Shown here: positions 7,065 to 15,068 of the stretch, in pieces | Layout of the letters: every line of letters starts with the position of its first letter | How positions within the stretch are numbered: the stretch's first letter is position 1 | DNA from: Alistipes sp. CAG:831 | Lineage (GTDB): Bacteria; Bacteroidota; Bacteroidia; Bacteroidales; UBA932 | Reading direction: 5' to 3' | Assembly (NCBI GenBank): GCA_000432775.1 | Contig: HF990373.1 | Span: forward strand, 1-16,223 | DNA: 16,223 bases | Notes under the pieces: model-generated | Database searches by the model: none | What the model was told of the DNA's origin: nothing | Seen by the model: only the letters and a program-made list of their open reading frames with translations | Made by a program: the position numbers and the translations under genes

Positions 7065-8783
7065 TTAGAAAGTTTTACATAACTGATCCCTTAGAATAAA
7101 AAGATAAAGTCCAATATTAGTGTCGTGCTCAGTTAATCCTAGTTTTTTTCGAATATCACTGCTAATGGAGTAGTGGCGGGACAGATTGAGATAGTTGCCG
7201 ATTTCTTTACCGCGTAGACCTAGGAGATGTAAGTGGCAGATATCTATTTCCCGTTCTTTTAATCCTTTATCAACAAGGTATGAGGTGAAAGAAGGATACA
7301 TAACGGAGAAGTAATTTCTTAAGTTCTTTAAAAGTGTTTCTCGGTCGGCGACGAGTGAGTTAAGTTCTTTTTCTAAGGATTTGGAAAGTCCGTCATTTGT
7401 GATATAAGAAGCAATCAGCTTGTGAAATAGTGATATTCTGCCTTCTATTTGAGTGCGTAATTCATAATTCTTTAATTCTTTTTGATTAAAATCTGCAAGG
7501 ACGTTTGCGTATTTTATAGTAAGATTATCATTCTCACTTTTTAATAATTCAAAAGAAGTTTCAAGATTCTGTGTAATGTCTTGTAGGGTTGCGTTGGTTT
7601 TTTCCAGTGAAACATTTTCTGCCTCAACAAACATTCTCCTTTTCTTTATCTTTCTAATAGCAAGTATAGAGACCAACCCAATAATGATTGTGCTTAGAAC
7701 TGTGACGATTAACGTAAATATTAGTTTCATACTTTTCAACTCTGCATAGTATCTTTCGTCCTCATACTTTGTCTCGTCATTATAAATAAGTTGTCGTTCG
7801 AAAGTGTCGGTGTCAATATATTGGAGTAGGTAGTCGTATGCTTTGTTTATTTGTCCTTTTTCTTTGTATATGTGTGAGCATAGAAGGAGGTAGCGTTGCT
7901 CGTTCAAGTAATTGGGGTTACTGTAAGGGTATAGCGCGAGGGCTTGTAGAGCGGAATCCTGCTCATTTTTATAGTAGTATGCTTTTGCAATAGACAGCCA
8001 GTCTATCAAAGAAGTGTCCTGGACTGCATTTGTATAATCTTTGATTATTCTGGATGTCAGGTTTGTTGAGTCCTTGGCAACAGCATCAAGATAGGCATTG
8101 TAGTAAACGCTCTTGGCCGAGGTATTCATGAATGTCGTCAGTGTTTTTAGCGTGTCCAGATACCGGAGAGTGTTGGTAGTGTCTCCAAGAACCTGGAAAA
8201 TATTCACGGCATTGGACAGCTCTTTAGCATAGCGGGACATATCATTCGCTTTTTTGTAGTGCTCTGCTGCTTTTAAAGCATTGTCTTTTGCTGTATGGAA
8301 AAGATTCAATCTGTAATAGATACCTTTTTTAGCATTAAAAAGTCGCCCTGACATCAGGTGATTATCATTGTCATCAGCATATTTTTCTGCCTTGATGTAG
8401 CAGCGCATAGCGCCCTCATTGTCTCCTGCGTTTTTCTTTATCCTTCCGAGGTAGTAGAGCGTCTTGAGCTTGTCCTCCGCGCTGCCGTGATGCCTGTAGT
8501 ACTTGACGGCCGGGCGGATGATGCTGTCGGTGGCCAGGTCGATGTAATTTTTGTCCAGGGCCTGGGAGTAGAGCAGGGCATAGTGGGCTCTTAGGCGTCT
8601 GGTGTTCAGTTCTTCTGTGTTGATGCTGTCCAGCATGGTGTAGACCACCGCCGGGTCCTCTGTCTCCATTACTTCCTCGGCCTTGTCGAGAACGGCCTTA
8701 ATATGCGGCTTGTCCGTGCAGCTGATGAGGAGCAGGCTGGTGGACATGAACAGGAATATCAGAGTATAACGCAGATGTTTCAT
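7065..8783 (-). CDS. TPR membrane regulator with coiled coil and C-terminal LuxR-like HTH
   Basis: The 572-residue protein begins with a lipoprotein-type signal (MKHLRYTLIFLFMSTSLLLISC, Cys22). TPR-like helical repeats fill about residues 30-340 (for example YYLGRIKKNAGDNEGAMRCY). One transmembrane helix follows at about 354-376, ending in RKIKKRR, which places the C-terminus in the cytosol. Next is a coiled coil (about 380-450), then a GerE/LuxR-like helix-turn-helix (EREIDICHLHLLGLRGKEIG, then RKKLGL) at about 508-551. This layout is a known Bacteroidetes class of one-component transmembrane regulators: a periplasmic TPR sensor and a cytosolic DNA-binding tail. The adjacent secreted genes are likely targets (inference). 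ATG 8783 gives the signal peptide; a TTG at 8810 is less likely. The first ~115 codons are GC-rich and the rest AT-rich, suggesting a mosaic gene. Confidence 0.85.
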   Translation of the reverse strand: MKHLRYTLIFLFMSTSLLLISCTDKPHIKAVLDKAEEVMETEDPAVVYTMLDSINTEELNTRRLRAHYALLYSQALDKNYIDLATDSIIRPAVKYYRHHGSAEDKLKTLYYLGRIKKNAGDNEGAMRCYIKAEKYADDNDNHLMSGRLFNAKKGIYYRLNLFHTAKDNALKAAEHYKKANDMSRYAKELSNAVNIFQVLGDTTNTLRYLDTLKTLTTFMNTSAKSVYYNAYLDAVAKDSTNLTSRIIKDYTNAVQDTSLIDWLSIAKAYYYKNEQDSALQALALYPYSNPNYLNEQRYLLLCSHIYKEKGQINKAYDYLLQYIDTDTFERQLIYNDETKYEDERYYAELKSMKLIFTLIVTVLSTIIIGLVSILAIRKIKKRRMFVEAENVSLEKTNATLQDITQNLETSFELLKSENDNLTIKYANVLADFNQKELKNYELRTQIEGRISLFHKLIASYITNDGLSKSLEKELNSLVADRETLLKNLRNYFSVMYPSFTSYLVDKGLKEREIDICHLHLLGLRGKEIGNYLNLSRHYSISSDIRKKLGLTEHDTNIGLYLFILRDQLCKTF

Positions 8784-8787
8784 GCGG

Positions 8788-8795
8788 CAAAGATA
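8788..8795 (-). promoter_or_regulatory. Putative -7 box (TATCTTTG) directly before the TPR regulator start
   Basis: The minus strand reads TATCTTTG, then CCGC, then ATG 8783. If this box is used, transcription would start at or within a few bases of the start codon, giving a leaderless or nearly leaderless mRNA. Immediately upstream is the palindrome GCGGAAATCCGC, part of the 24-nt direct repeat. No clear -33 TTTG is present. Confidence 0.4.
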
Positions 8796-8819
8796 GCGGA
8801 TTTCCGCCAACTACAGCAG
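8796..8819. repeat. 24-nt direct repeat, left copy (flanks the frameshifted ATPase unit)
   Basis: The sequence starts with the palindrome GCGGATTTCCGC, continues CAA, and ends in CTACAGCAG, which is the ATPase stop codon and last codons read from the other strand. It matches 9996-10019 at 23 of 24 positions (C8811 versus T10011). The offset is exactly 1200 bp. Confidence 0.85.
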
Positions 8820-9927
8820 GAAGTCCTCGATGTTGTACGGAGTGATGACTTTGAGGTTGCTGCCGGGGTAGGCTTTGAGGAAGGAGGAGGGAGTGCGGTG
8901 CCGGGCACCGGGATTCCATTTGAATTCGAAGGCGGACAGGTTTCCGTCGCTTTCCTCTATGTAGTCTATCTCTGACTGTTCTTTGGTGCGCCAGAACCAG
9001 GAATTGCACCAGTGACAGGTGTAGGCGTTCTGTTTCACCCTTTCGGAGATAGCATAGTTCTCCCAGAGGGCACCGATGTCCCGGCGGCTTTCGGCCTGGG
9101 AAAAATCTGCGATTATGGCATTGCGGATGCCGTTGTCATAGAAATAAATCTTTTTGCTGCTTTTCAGCTCGTTCCTCAGATTGCGGCTGAATGAGCCGAG
9201 GCGGAAAACGACGAAGCACTGTTCCAACAGCGTTATGTATTTCTCAACGGTCTTGGCATCCATGCCGCAGGTCTGCCCCAGTTCGTTGTATGAGACTTGC
9301 GAACCGACTTGATAGGCAAGGGCCTGGAGCAGTGTGGTGAGTCCGGATGATTTCTTTATATTGTCCAGCAGCAGTATGTCTTTATATAGGTAGCTGTCGC
9401 TGAGCATCATCAGCAAGTCTTTCTCCTGGCCGGGATGTGTCACTACTTCAGGGTAGCTGCCGTATACCAGCCTGTGCGGGATAAGACGCTTCTCTTCCAG
9501 CAGGCCGTGCTCCTTTACCATTTCGCCGAATGAGAGCGGGTACATCCTGTATTCCCATTTTCTGCCTGTCAGCGGTTCATTTACTTTACTGGCCAGCTCA
9601 AATGAAGAACTGCCTGTGGCAATCAGCCGGACTTCTGGAATATAGTCAGTTATCAGTTTTAGTTTCAGTCCTATGTCCTCTATCCGCTGGGCCTCGTCGA
9701 TAATCAAGGTCTGCTTGTCTCCGATGACGGCTTTCAGACGGGTAGATGTGATGTTCTGAAACAGCTGGCGGACATCCTGTTCCGCTCAGGAAGAGAGTTC
9801 CGCTGTCGTTTCCGAACAGGTCCTTAAGCAGTGTGGTTTTTCCCACCTGCCTCGGCCCCAGAATGATTACGGCCTTTCCGTCATTAAGTTCGGCCATTAT
9901 CCTGCCGGTAAGAGCTCGTGTTATCAT
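8811..9927 (-). pseudogene. DUF4143-type AAA ATPase, frameshifted
   Basis: The gene splits into two frames. The first (from ATG 9927, MITRALTGRIMAELNDGKAV) holds Walker A GPRQVGKTT at residues 24-32 and keeps sense to LFLSG (residue 49). The second picks up with DVRQLFQNITSTRLKAVIG, then Walker B LIIDEAQ, sensor-like LIATGSSSFEL, the DUF4143 region and a PD-(D/E)xK-like end (SEIDYIEES ... FEFKWN). It stops at TAG 8811-8813. The break is at about 9777-9787, where AGCGGAACAGGATGTC would need about five more bases (GAC-GA) to read SGDEQDV. Repaired, the protein would be about 373 residues, normal for the family. These proteins are predicted P-loop ATPases of uncertain role; some are proposed to be toxin-antitoxin or defence related. 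A sequencing error could also explain the shift. Confidence 0.85.
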
Positions 9928-9954
9928 ATCGTCTGAATTTTACACAAAATAGCA

Positions 9955-9981
9955 ACTTTTCGGAATGTAATCCTAAAAAGT
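9955..9981. repeat. Inverted repeat upstream of the frameshifted ATPase
   Basis: ACTTTTCGGA (9955-9964) pairs imperfectly with TCCTAAAAAGT (9971-9981) around a 6-nt loop. It sits between the intact ATPase stop and the start of the frameshifted ATPase. It could be a weak terminator of the former or an operator of the latter; no T-run follows on the minus strand. Confidence 0.35.
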
Positions 9982-9995
9982 CGGGTTTGCTCTAT

Positions 9996-10019
9996 GCGGA
10001 TTTCCGCCAATTACAGCAG
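9996..10019. repeat. 24-nt direct repeat, right copy
   Basis: This is the second copy of 8796-8819 with one mismatch. It overlaps the TAA stop and last two Leu codons of the intact ATPase, just as the left copy overlaps the stop and last codons of the frameshifted one. The two ATPases are otherwise quite different in sequence, so conservation across the stop codon and into the untranslated palindrome is unusual. Confidence 0.85.
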
Positions 10020-11345
10020 ATCCGCCATGTATACAGGAAGGCAGATAACATCCTTGTCTTTGCGCAGGTCCTTAGTGTAGAGAAGATACCGGTTGAGAAT
10101 CCTCGCTGAAAACTTATGCTGGAACATATCGAGGGATTTATGTGAGTTGTAGCCTGATGACTTGATCTCGACAGGACAGATCTTGTCTTTGCGCGAAATG
10201 AGAAAGTCGATCTCGTAGTTGCGGACTTCCTCCTTGAATGTATAGTAAAACACTTCATTGCCTGCACTTTTCAGCATCTGGGCGATGACATTCTCGTAAA
10301 TATATCCCAAGTCAGCGGGGAGTTTGTCGGAAAGGAGTTTCCGGTATATCACATTGTCCGTGTAATCGCGGTCCATGAATGCAAGAGTGACAAAAAGCCC
10401 GGTATCAGCAAGGAACATCTTGAAGTAATTGTAGTCGGCATGAAGGGAGAAACCAACACCGGGGTCATCGGCGTGGTAGGCAAAGTTCACTGTCATGGAG
10501 TCTGCCATGTCCATCAACAGTTCACCGAGTCTGGCTGCCGTTGCATTTTCAATTACGCTTCCTATTTTGTAGCGGGTTGTATTGCGGGAGAGTTCTGCGG
10601 GAATGGAGGCAAACAGGCGGGAAGCGCGGCCTGACGGGTCGATTTTTCTGAAATCATCGATGTACAGTTCCAGGATGTTCCGTTTTACTGCGTCTATGGC
10701 CGAGAAATCATTGGATTCCAGGTAGGCACTGACAGCCTGTGGCATACCTCCTATGAGCATGTACAGGCGGAAAAGGCGCATAAGGTCGCGGTTGACGGCA
10801 TCTCCAAGTGACTTGAGATTCTGATAGGAGTATCTGATCAGTTCATATGGCTGAGGCCTTTCTATGGCCCATAAAAACTCTTCGAAGTCCAGCGGATACA
10901 TTGCAATACGTGTTTCTTCGCTTGGTATCACGATGCCTTTCACATTCTTCTTTATGGATAGCAGCGACCCCGTCTCAATGTAGTCATACCGGTGGTCTTT
11001 TACGAGGTGTTTGATTGCCTGCCGGGCTGGGGGACAGAGCTGGACTTCATCGAAAACGATAACCGATTTACGTTCATACAGCGAAACATTGAACAATGAC
11101 TGAATCCTCAAAAAGAAGTAATCCAGATCGGAAATATGAGAGAACAACTCCTTGACAGCATCATCCGCTATCGAGAAATCAATGATTATACATGACTTAT
11201 ATTCCTTGCGGGCGAACTCCTCCGCGATGGTGGATTTCCCGATCCGACGCGCTCCTTTTATCAGAAGTGCCGTCTCTCCGTTGCTTTCCCGTTTCCATCG
11301 GAGCATCCTTTCGTAAATTTTGCGCTTGAATATTTTTCCAGACAT
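10011..11345 (-). CDS. DUF4143-type AAA ATPase, intact
   Basis: The 444-residue P-loop protein has Walker A GARRIGKST (31-39) and Walker B SVIVFDE (94-100), with a conserved arginine-histidine segment after it (ARQAIKHLVKDHRYDYIETG). The DUF4143 domain covers roughly residues 200-440. It ends in a restriction-fold motif, EID (378-380) followed 13 residues later by EIK (393-395). Related ATPases are widespread in Bacteroidales accessory DNA and have no firmly established function. I start at ATG 11345 (MSGKIFKRKIYERM) because family members usually begin there and AAAGG lies upstream. ATG 11366 (adding MKIKVLD) is possible and sits 4 nt behind a -7 box. The gene follows the cobamide operon, but its promoter and the repeats in it suggest separate control. 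Confidence 0.88.
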   Translation of the reverse strand: MSGKIFKRKIYERMLRWKRESNGETALLIKGARRIGKSTIAEEFARKEYKSCIIIDFSIADDAVKELFSHISDLDYFFLRIQSLFNVSLYERKSVIVFDEVQLCPPARQAIKHLVKDHRYDYIETGSLLSIKKNVKGIVIPSEETRIAMYPLDFEEFLWAIERPQPYELIRYSYQNLKSLGDAVNRDLMRLFRLYMLIGGMPQAVSAYLESNDFSAIDAVKRNILELYIDDFRKIDPSGRASRLFASIPAELSRNTTRYKIGSVIENATAARLGELLMDMADSMTVNFAYHADDPGVGFSLHADYNYFKMFLADTGLFVTLAFMDRDYTDNVIYRKLLSDKLPADLGYIYENVIAQMLKSAGNEVFYYTFKEEVRNYEIDFLISRKDKICPVEIKSSGYNSHKSLDMFQHKFSARILNRYLLYTKDLRKDKDVICLPVYMADLL

Positions 11346-11369
11346 GTCCAAAACCTTTATTTTCATCAG

Positions 11370-11377
11370 CAAAGATA
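11370..11377 (-). promoter_or_regulatory. Putative -7 box (TATCTTTG) for the intact ATPase
   Basis: The minus strand reads TATCTTTG, a perfect TAnnTTTG, 24 nt before ATG 11345 and 3 nt before ATG 11366. A TTTTG about 18 nt upstream could serve as -33; it belongs to the first of the three 33-bp repeats, so the repeats overlap the promoter. Confidence 0.5.
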
Positions 11378-11381
11378 CGTC

Positions 11382-11480
11382 TTTGTCGGAAAATGCAAAA
11401 TGTTTTTGCGGGAATTTGTCGGAAAAAGCAAAATGTTTTCCCTGGTTTTTGTCGGAAACAGGAAAATGTTTGCTCAGTCG
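11382..11480. repeat. Three tandem 33-bp repeats upstream of the intact ATPase
   Basis: The units begin at 11382, 11415 and 11448. Each starts TTTGTCGGAAA and continues with a variable 3-4 nt and AAAATGTTT, giving about 25 conserved positions, then 8 variable positions. The period is exactly 33 bp. The third unit's core ends at 11472, right by the stop codon of the PKD protein gene (11474-11476); the first is next to the -7 box at 11370-11377. The geometry (about three helical turns per unit, touching the promoter) looks like a multi-site operator. A coding origin is unlikely because no conserved protein is found in this frame. Confidence 0.75.
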
Positions 11481-13141
11481 ATGTGCAGGTCGCGGATGAG
11501 GGTCAGTTCGGTGGACTGCTCTCCGGTCCAGCCGCCCTTGGCCTGTACTCCGCACTGTATCTTGACGAAATCGATGTAGGTCAGGTCGGCGGGCTCTCCG
11601 TCCCAGCGGACTGCGTCGGAGATGCGGAATTTGTCGATGTCGGGATCCGTCCCGCTCCAGTTGTCGGCGTAGCCCCAGTCGAAGGGGTGACCGATCCAGA
11701 GGGAACCGTTGCCGTTCTCGTCGACGAGGCGGTCTTCGAGACGGGTGCCGCGCAGGGTATAGCTGTCAGCCGTAATCCAGAGCGGGAAATAGGTCTCCTG
11801 ACTGTGGTATGCGGGGATATAGTCCACGGTGCCTGAGCTGCCCCTGTTGTCCGTCCATTCGATGCTCGTTCCGTTGGAAGAAGGCCGGTAGTAGGTGACG
11901 GCATAGTCCTGCCATGTCTCCGGTTTGCCGTATTCGGAGCCGCGCAGCTCGTACCAGGTGTCGTCGGGCAGACCATTGCCGTTCTCATCCTGGCTTACCC
12001 AGATGATACCCGGCTCGGATGAGGAACTGTGGGCGTTGCCGGTAATCTGCAGATCGAAGCCTCCGTCCGTACTGCTCTCCACACTGTGGTCGAAGCCTGC
12101 GGTGAGGTAGCCTCCGAAGGCCCCGAGGGAGACGAACTGACCCTGGGACAGCCGCTCGAAAGCGTAGGAGCAGGCTTCTTCCTGGGTGGTGAGGGTGACT
12201 CCGTCGTTGATGAACTGTCCCGGTGCCGGGGTGTATTCGTAGACTTTGGATATTGACGCATTGCTCGAGGCGTCAGCTGCCCGGAAATACGTCCCTTCGG
12301 CAGGCAGTACTGTCACCGTCAGGTCCTGTGAGGCGGCTGTATAGGAGTTCCGCATGGTCACGTTCACGGTGTAGGAGCCTTCGGCGGTAAGGTCAAATAC
12401 GTATTCGGAGCTTTCCCCGCTCTGCACCTCAGTCCCGTCCACACTCCAGGTGTATACGGCATCGAAAGGGTACTCGATATCCTGCGGCCGCAGCAGCAGG
12501 CTGCGTCCGGAGCTTATCCCGTATTCCGTCCGGTCGAATGTCCAGGAAAATGCCTCTCCAGGACTCATCACCTCTACGGTAAACTCTATTTCGTCCCGGC
12601 CGTCCCGGTTCTCGACGCATAGTCCGGCTTCGAAAGTCCCTGTCTCCCCGGTAGGGAATGTGTACACCGAATCAGTGGAGACAGTCTTCCCGTCTATGGT
12701 CCAGGAATAGGTTACGGGCAGGGCGGAAGAGATCTCCGGCGCAAGCACCAGCAGGGAGTCCTGCAGTACGGAAAATCCGCGCGCAGCTCCCGGCAGGGAA
12801 ATCTCCGGCGGCATCATCCCGTAGACATCGATGCGCAGCTCGGCCTTGTCCTCGCCGGCGGAATTGCTGACGGTGAGCATTATGTAGTATTCGCCTGCCT
12901 CATCACTGGTAAACGTCAGGGACTCTTCTACGGACAGGGTCTCCCCGTCGCAGGTCCACAGCCATACAGTTCCCTCCCCGCAGTTCTCGTATTCAGGAGT
13001 GACGGTCACCGTCTCTCCCACGACAGTCTCGTACAGCTGCTGCTCAAGCAGAATTACCGGAGGCAGGGATTCGCGCTCATCCCTGCACCCGGTAACACCA
13101 ATAACTATTAAAAATATGAATGCAGAAAAATATTTTCTCAT
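11474..13141 (-). CDS. PKD-domain surface lipoprotein of the cobamide locus
   Basis: The 555-residue product has an SPII signal ending GVTGC (Cys19). Three PKD/Ig-like domains follow at about residues 30-110, 112-193 and 195-279. Each shows the 'Y.W..DG........F...G.Y...L.V.N..G' pattern (for example VTYSWTIDGKTVSTDSVYTF). A distinct C-terminal domain (about 282-555) is rich in Trp, Tyr, Asp and Gly, with DENGNGLPDDTWYELRGSEY and VDENGNGSLWIGHPFDWGYA. Asp/Asn-Gly loops such as DENGNG resemble calcium-binding turns. It is the last gene of the operon, 9 nt after the DUF4465 gene. Similar PKD 'cell surface proteins' accompany B12 loci in Bacteroidales, so a role in surface cobamide capture or in releasing cobamide from carriers is plausible but unproven. 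ATG 13141 is chosen over the TTG just upstream. Confidence 0.85.
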   Translation of the reverse strand: MRKYFSAFIFLIVIGVTGCRDERESLPPVILLEQQLYETVVGETVTVTPEYENCGEGTVWLWTCDGETLSVEESLTFTSDEAGEYYIMLTVSNSAGEDKAELRIDVYGMMPPEISLPGAARGFSVLQDSLLVLAPEISSALPVTYSWTIDGKTVSTDSVYTFPTGETGTFEAGLCVENRDGRDEIEFTVEVMSPGEAFSWTFDRTEYGISSGRSLLLRPQDIEYPFDAVYTWSVDGTEVQSGESSEYVFDLTAEGSYTVNVTMRNSYTAASQDLTVTVLPAEGTYFRAADASSNASISKVYEYTPAPGQFINDGVTLTTQEEACSYAFERLSQGQFVSLGAFGGYLTAGFDHSVESSTDGGFDLQITGNAHSSSSEPGIIWVSQDENGNGLPDDTWYELRGSEYGKPETWQDYAVTYYRPSSNGTSIEWTDNRGSSGTVDYIPAYHSQETYFPLWITADSYTLRGTRLEDRLVDENGNGSLWIGHPFDWGYADNWSGTDPDIDKFRISDAVRWDGEPADLTYIDFVKIQCGVQAKGGWTGEQSTELTLIRDLHID

Positions 13142-13150
13142 CAAGTGCGG

Positions 13151-13897
13151 TTACATTCTTACGGTCACGTCGTCGTATGCGAAGTATCCTGGAGCGGCCA
13201 TGCCGTATTCGTTCTGAATGGAGGAAGTGATGTCAAACTCGACCTTTACCGGCGATCCGAGTCCGGTGAGGTCCCACAGTGTCCAGGCATTGATGCTCTG
13301 GCCGTTCTCAGTAAGGTAGAACTCGCTGGTGCCCGTTACGGTCCCGGCAGCATCGTAGCCTGTCGCCGTTACTTTTGTCCAGTCGTCAGCCCCTGCCAGA
13401 GCCTCTACTGTGCCGAGATAGTAGGAGGTGTTGGTTACATACATGCTCTCGATGACGCGTCCTACGCCGTCCTTGAAGTAGAAATAACCTACGTTCTTGG
13501 AGTATTCGCTTTTAAATCCGTTGTGCACGCAGAAGTTGCTGCCGGAGTGGCCTCCGCTCAGGGGAATGGCCAGCTGGAGGGTGTAGTCGGTGGTGGCCGC
13601 CTGGTCTGTGTAGTTGGAGACTGCGTGGCCGCCGTTCCAGTAGATGGTGCTGCCGTTGCTCTCGCAGAGTTCTGATGCCAGTTCCGTATTGCCCTGGTCG
13701 TACCAGCTGTAGTCGGTACCGGTCACCATGTCGCCGTAGAGCAGCTCTCCTCCGTATTGGGGATCATCTACGAGTGCGTCCCATGAACTTCCCTCAAAGC
13801 TGAGGGTTTTCAAAGTGTACTCAGGTCCTTTCTCGCATGATGAGGCGAGGATGACAGCGGCTGCTGCAGCAAGGGAAATTTTAAGAATTTGTCTCAT
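13151..13897 (-). CDS. btuH: DUF4465 cobamide-binding surface lipoprotein (BtuH-like)
   Basis: The 248-residue product has an SPII signal (AAAAVILASSC, Cys21). A DUF4465 domain covers the rest, with LLYGDMVTGTDYSWYDQGNT, then TIYWNGGHAVSNYTD, then GHSGSNFCVHNGF, ending in APGYFAYDDVTV. DUF4465 lipoproteins next to btuB and btuG were described as BtuH, a class of surface proteins that bind vitamin B12 in gut Bacteroidetes. Here the gene starts 1 nt after the btuG-like stop and ends 9 nt before the PKD protein, so the genes are surely co-transcribed. Which residues touch the corrin ring cannot be read from sequence alone. Function rests on family plus context. Confidence 0.85.
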   Translation of the reverse strand: MRQILKISLAAAAAVILASSCEKGPEYTLKTLSFEGSSWDALVDDPQYGGELLYGDMVTGTDYSWYDQGNTELASELCESNGSTIYWNGGHAVSNYTDQAATTDYTLQLAIPLSGGHSGSNFCVHNGFKSEYSKNVGYFYFKDGVGRVIESMYVTNTSYYLGTVEALAGADDWTKVTATGYDAAGTVTGTSEFYLTENGQSINAWTLWDLTGLGSPVKVEFDITSSIQNEYGMAAPGYFAYDDVTVRM

Positions 13898-13898
13898 G

Positions 13899-15068
13899 TT
13901 ATAAAGATTTTAAAGGTTTGCTTGTGAATGCTATGTGGGCCGGGATGTCGCCGGTGGTGGCCGACCATTTCCGGACGCCGTCCTGCCCGTAGCAGTGGAT
14001 GCGGCCGGGGGTGACATGGTCCTTGGCGTCGGTCAGGAAGATATCCCCGTTGGAGGGGTTGACGGCGATGCAGTAGGGGGTGGTGATCTCCTCCTCCGTG
14101 CCGTCGGTGACGAAGTTGCGTGTGACGGTGATGTCTTCACGGGTGTCGAATATGGCGTAGCCGGTACTGTAGTCCAGGGAAACATTGCTCCAGGAGTGGG
14201 ATATCACATAGAGCGAGTCGCCGTAGACTGCCATGTCGCTGTTCTGCAGCAGCTGGAGCTCGCGGACCACCTCGTCCGTCGAGGGATCGACTACCCAGGT
14301 CGAGGACTGATGCCCGTAGTAGTCCCCCCGGGAGGAGATGTAGAGCATCCCGTCACCGCCTATTTTGATCTGATGCAGGTTCGGAGCCACCTCTATCTCA
14401 TTGCATACCTCGAAGGTCGCCAGATCGATGACCGATACCGTGAGGTCGTAGTCCGGAGCCATGTAGCCCCCGGAATTGGCCACGTAGAGCCGTCCGTCCA
14501 CCACCGCCATTTCCTCCGGCTGGTAGCCCACTCCGCAGGTGTCCACCACCTGCATGGTCACTGTGTCTATCTTGGCTACGTAGCCCCTGCGGTATTCCGG
14601 ATCGAATTCCACCGCCCCGGCGTAGGAACTTACGTATGCGTAGCCTCCGTCGAAGGCGATGTAGCGGCAGTTCGGCAGGGGGATTTCCGCCACGTGCACG
14701 GCAGTCTCCGCCTCCATGACCTCCACGAGGTTGGAGCAGTTGATGACAGCATAGAGCTTGCCGCCGTAGATGCCGAGATCATTGCCCACATCCCCGAGCT
14801 CGAGGGCCACTCCCGGATTGCGCTCTGCGAATATGTTGCGGGTGTAGACCCCCGTGGCATAGTCGAAATAGTCGAGAGTGGCCTTGTTGCTGCCCATGTT
14901 GCCCTCGTTGAGCAGGAAGAAGCCCTTGACCTCTCCCGCATCCGAGCCGTCGGTGACCTCATTCCCGGTAGAGGGAGTGATTTTGTCTTCTTCCCGGCAG
15001 GAAGAGACAGCAACGGTCAGACACACGGACAGCAGTCCGAAAAGAGTATATGCAGTATTTGTTCTCAT
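13899..15068 (-). CDS. btuG: Beta-propeller cobamide-capture lipoprotein (BtuG-like, YncE/DUF5074 family)
   Basis: The 389-residue product has an SPII signal ending AVSSC (Cys24). A YncE-like seven-bladed propeller follows, with repeated blade motifs: LYAVINCSNLVEVMEAETA, LYVANSGGYMAPDYDLTVSV, MLYISSRGDYYGHQSST and GDIFLTDAKDHVTPGRIHCY. BtuG proteins sit on the outer face of the outer membrane, bind cobalamin very tightly and form a lid on the BtuB barrel. The start ATG at 15068 overlaps the btuB-like stop by 4 nt (ATGA), indicating translational coupling and matched amounts of the two partners. It stops 1 nt before the BtuH-like gene. The motif FFLLNEGNMGSNKATLDYFD near the mature N-terminus is typical of this family. 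Confidence 0.9.
   Translation of the reverse strand: MRTNTAYTLFGLLSVCLTVAVSSCREEDKITPSTGNEVTDGSDAGEVKGFFLLNEGNMGSNKATLDYFDYATGVYTRNIFAERNPGVALELGDVGNDLGIYGGKLYAVINCSNLVEVMEAETAVHVAEIPLPNCRYIAFDGGYAYVSSYAGAVEFDPEYRRGYVAKIDTVTMQVVDTCGVGYQPEEMAVVDGRLYVANSGGYMAPDYDLTVSVIDLATFEVCNEIEVAPNLHQIKIGGDGMLYISSRGDYYGHQSSTWVVDPSTDEVVRELQLLQNSDMAVYGDSLYVISHSWSNVSLDYSTGYAIFDTREDITVTRNFVTDGTEEEITTPYCIAVNPSNGDIFLTDAKDHVTPGRIHCYGQDGVRKWSATTGDIPAHIAFTSKPLKSL

Noticed and set aside
11382..11555. N-terminal extension of the intact ATPase across the 33-bp repeats
   Set aside because: The 33-bp period keeps the frame open (KHFAFSDK-type peptides), but this lies upstream of a good promoter box and is not like family N-termini.
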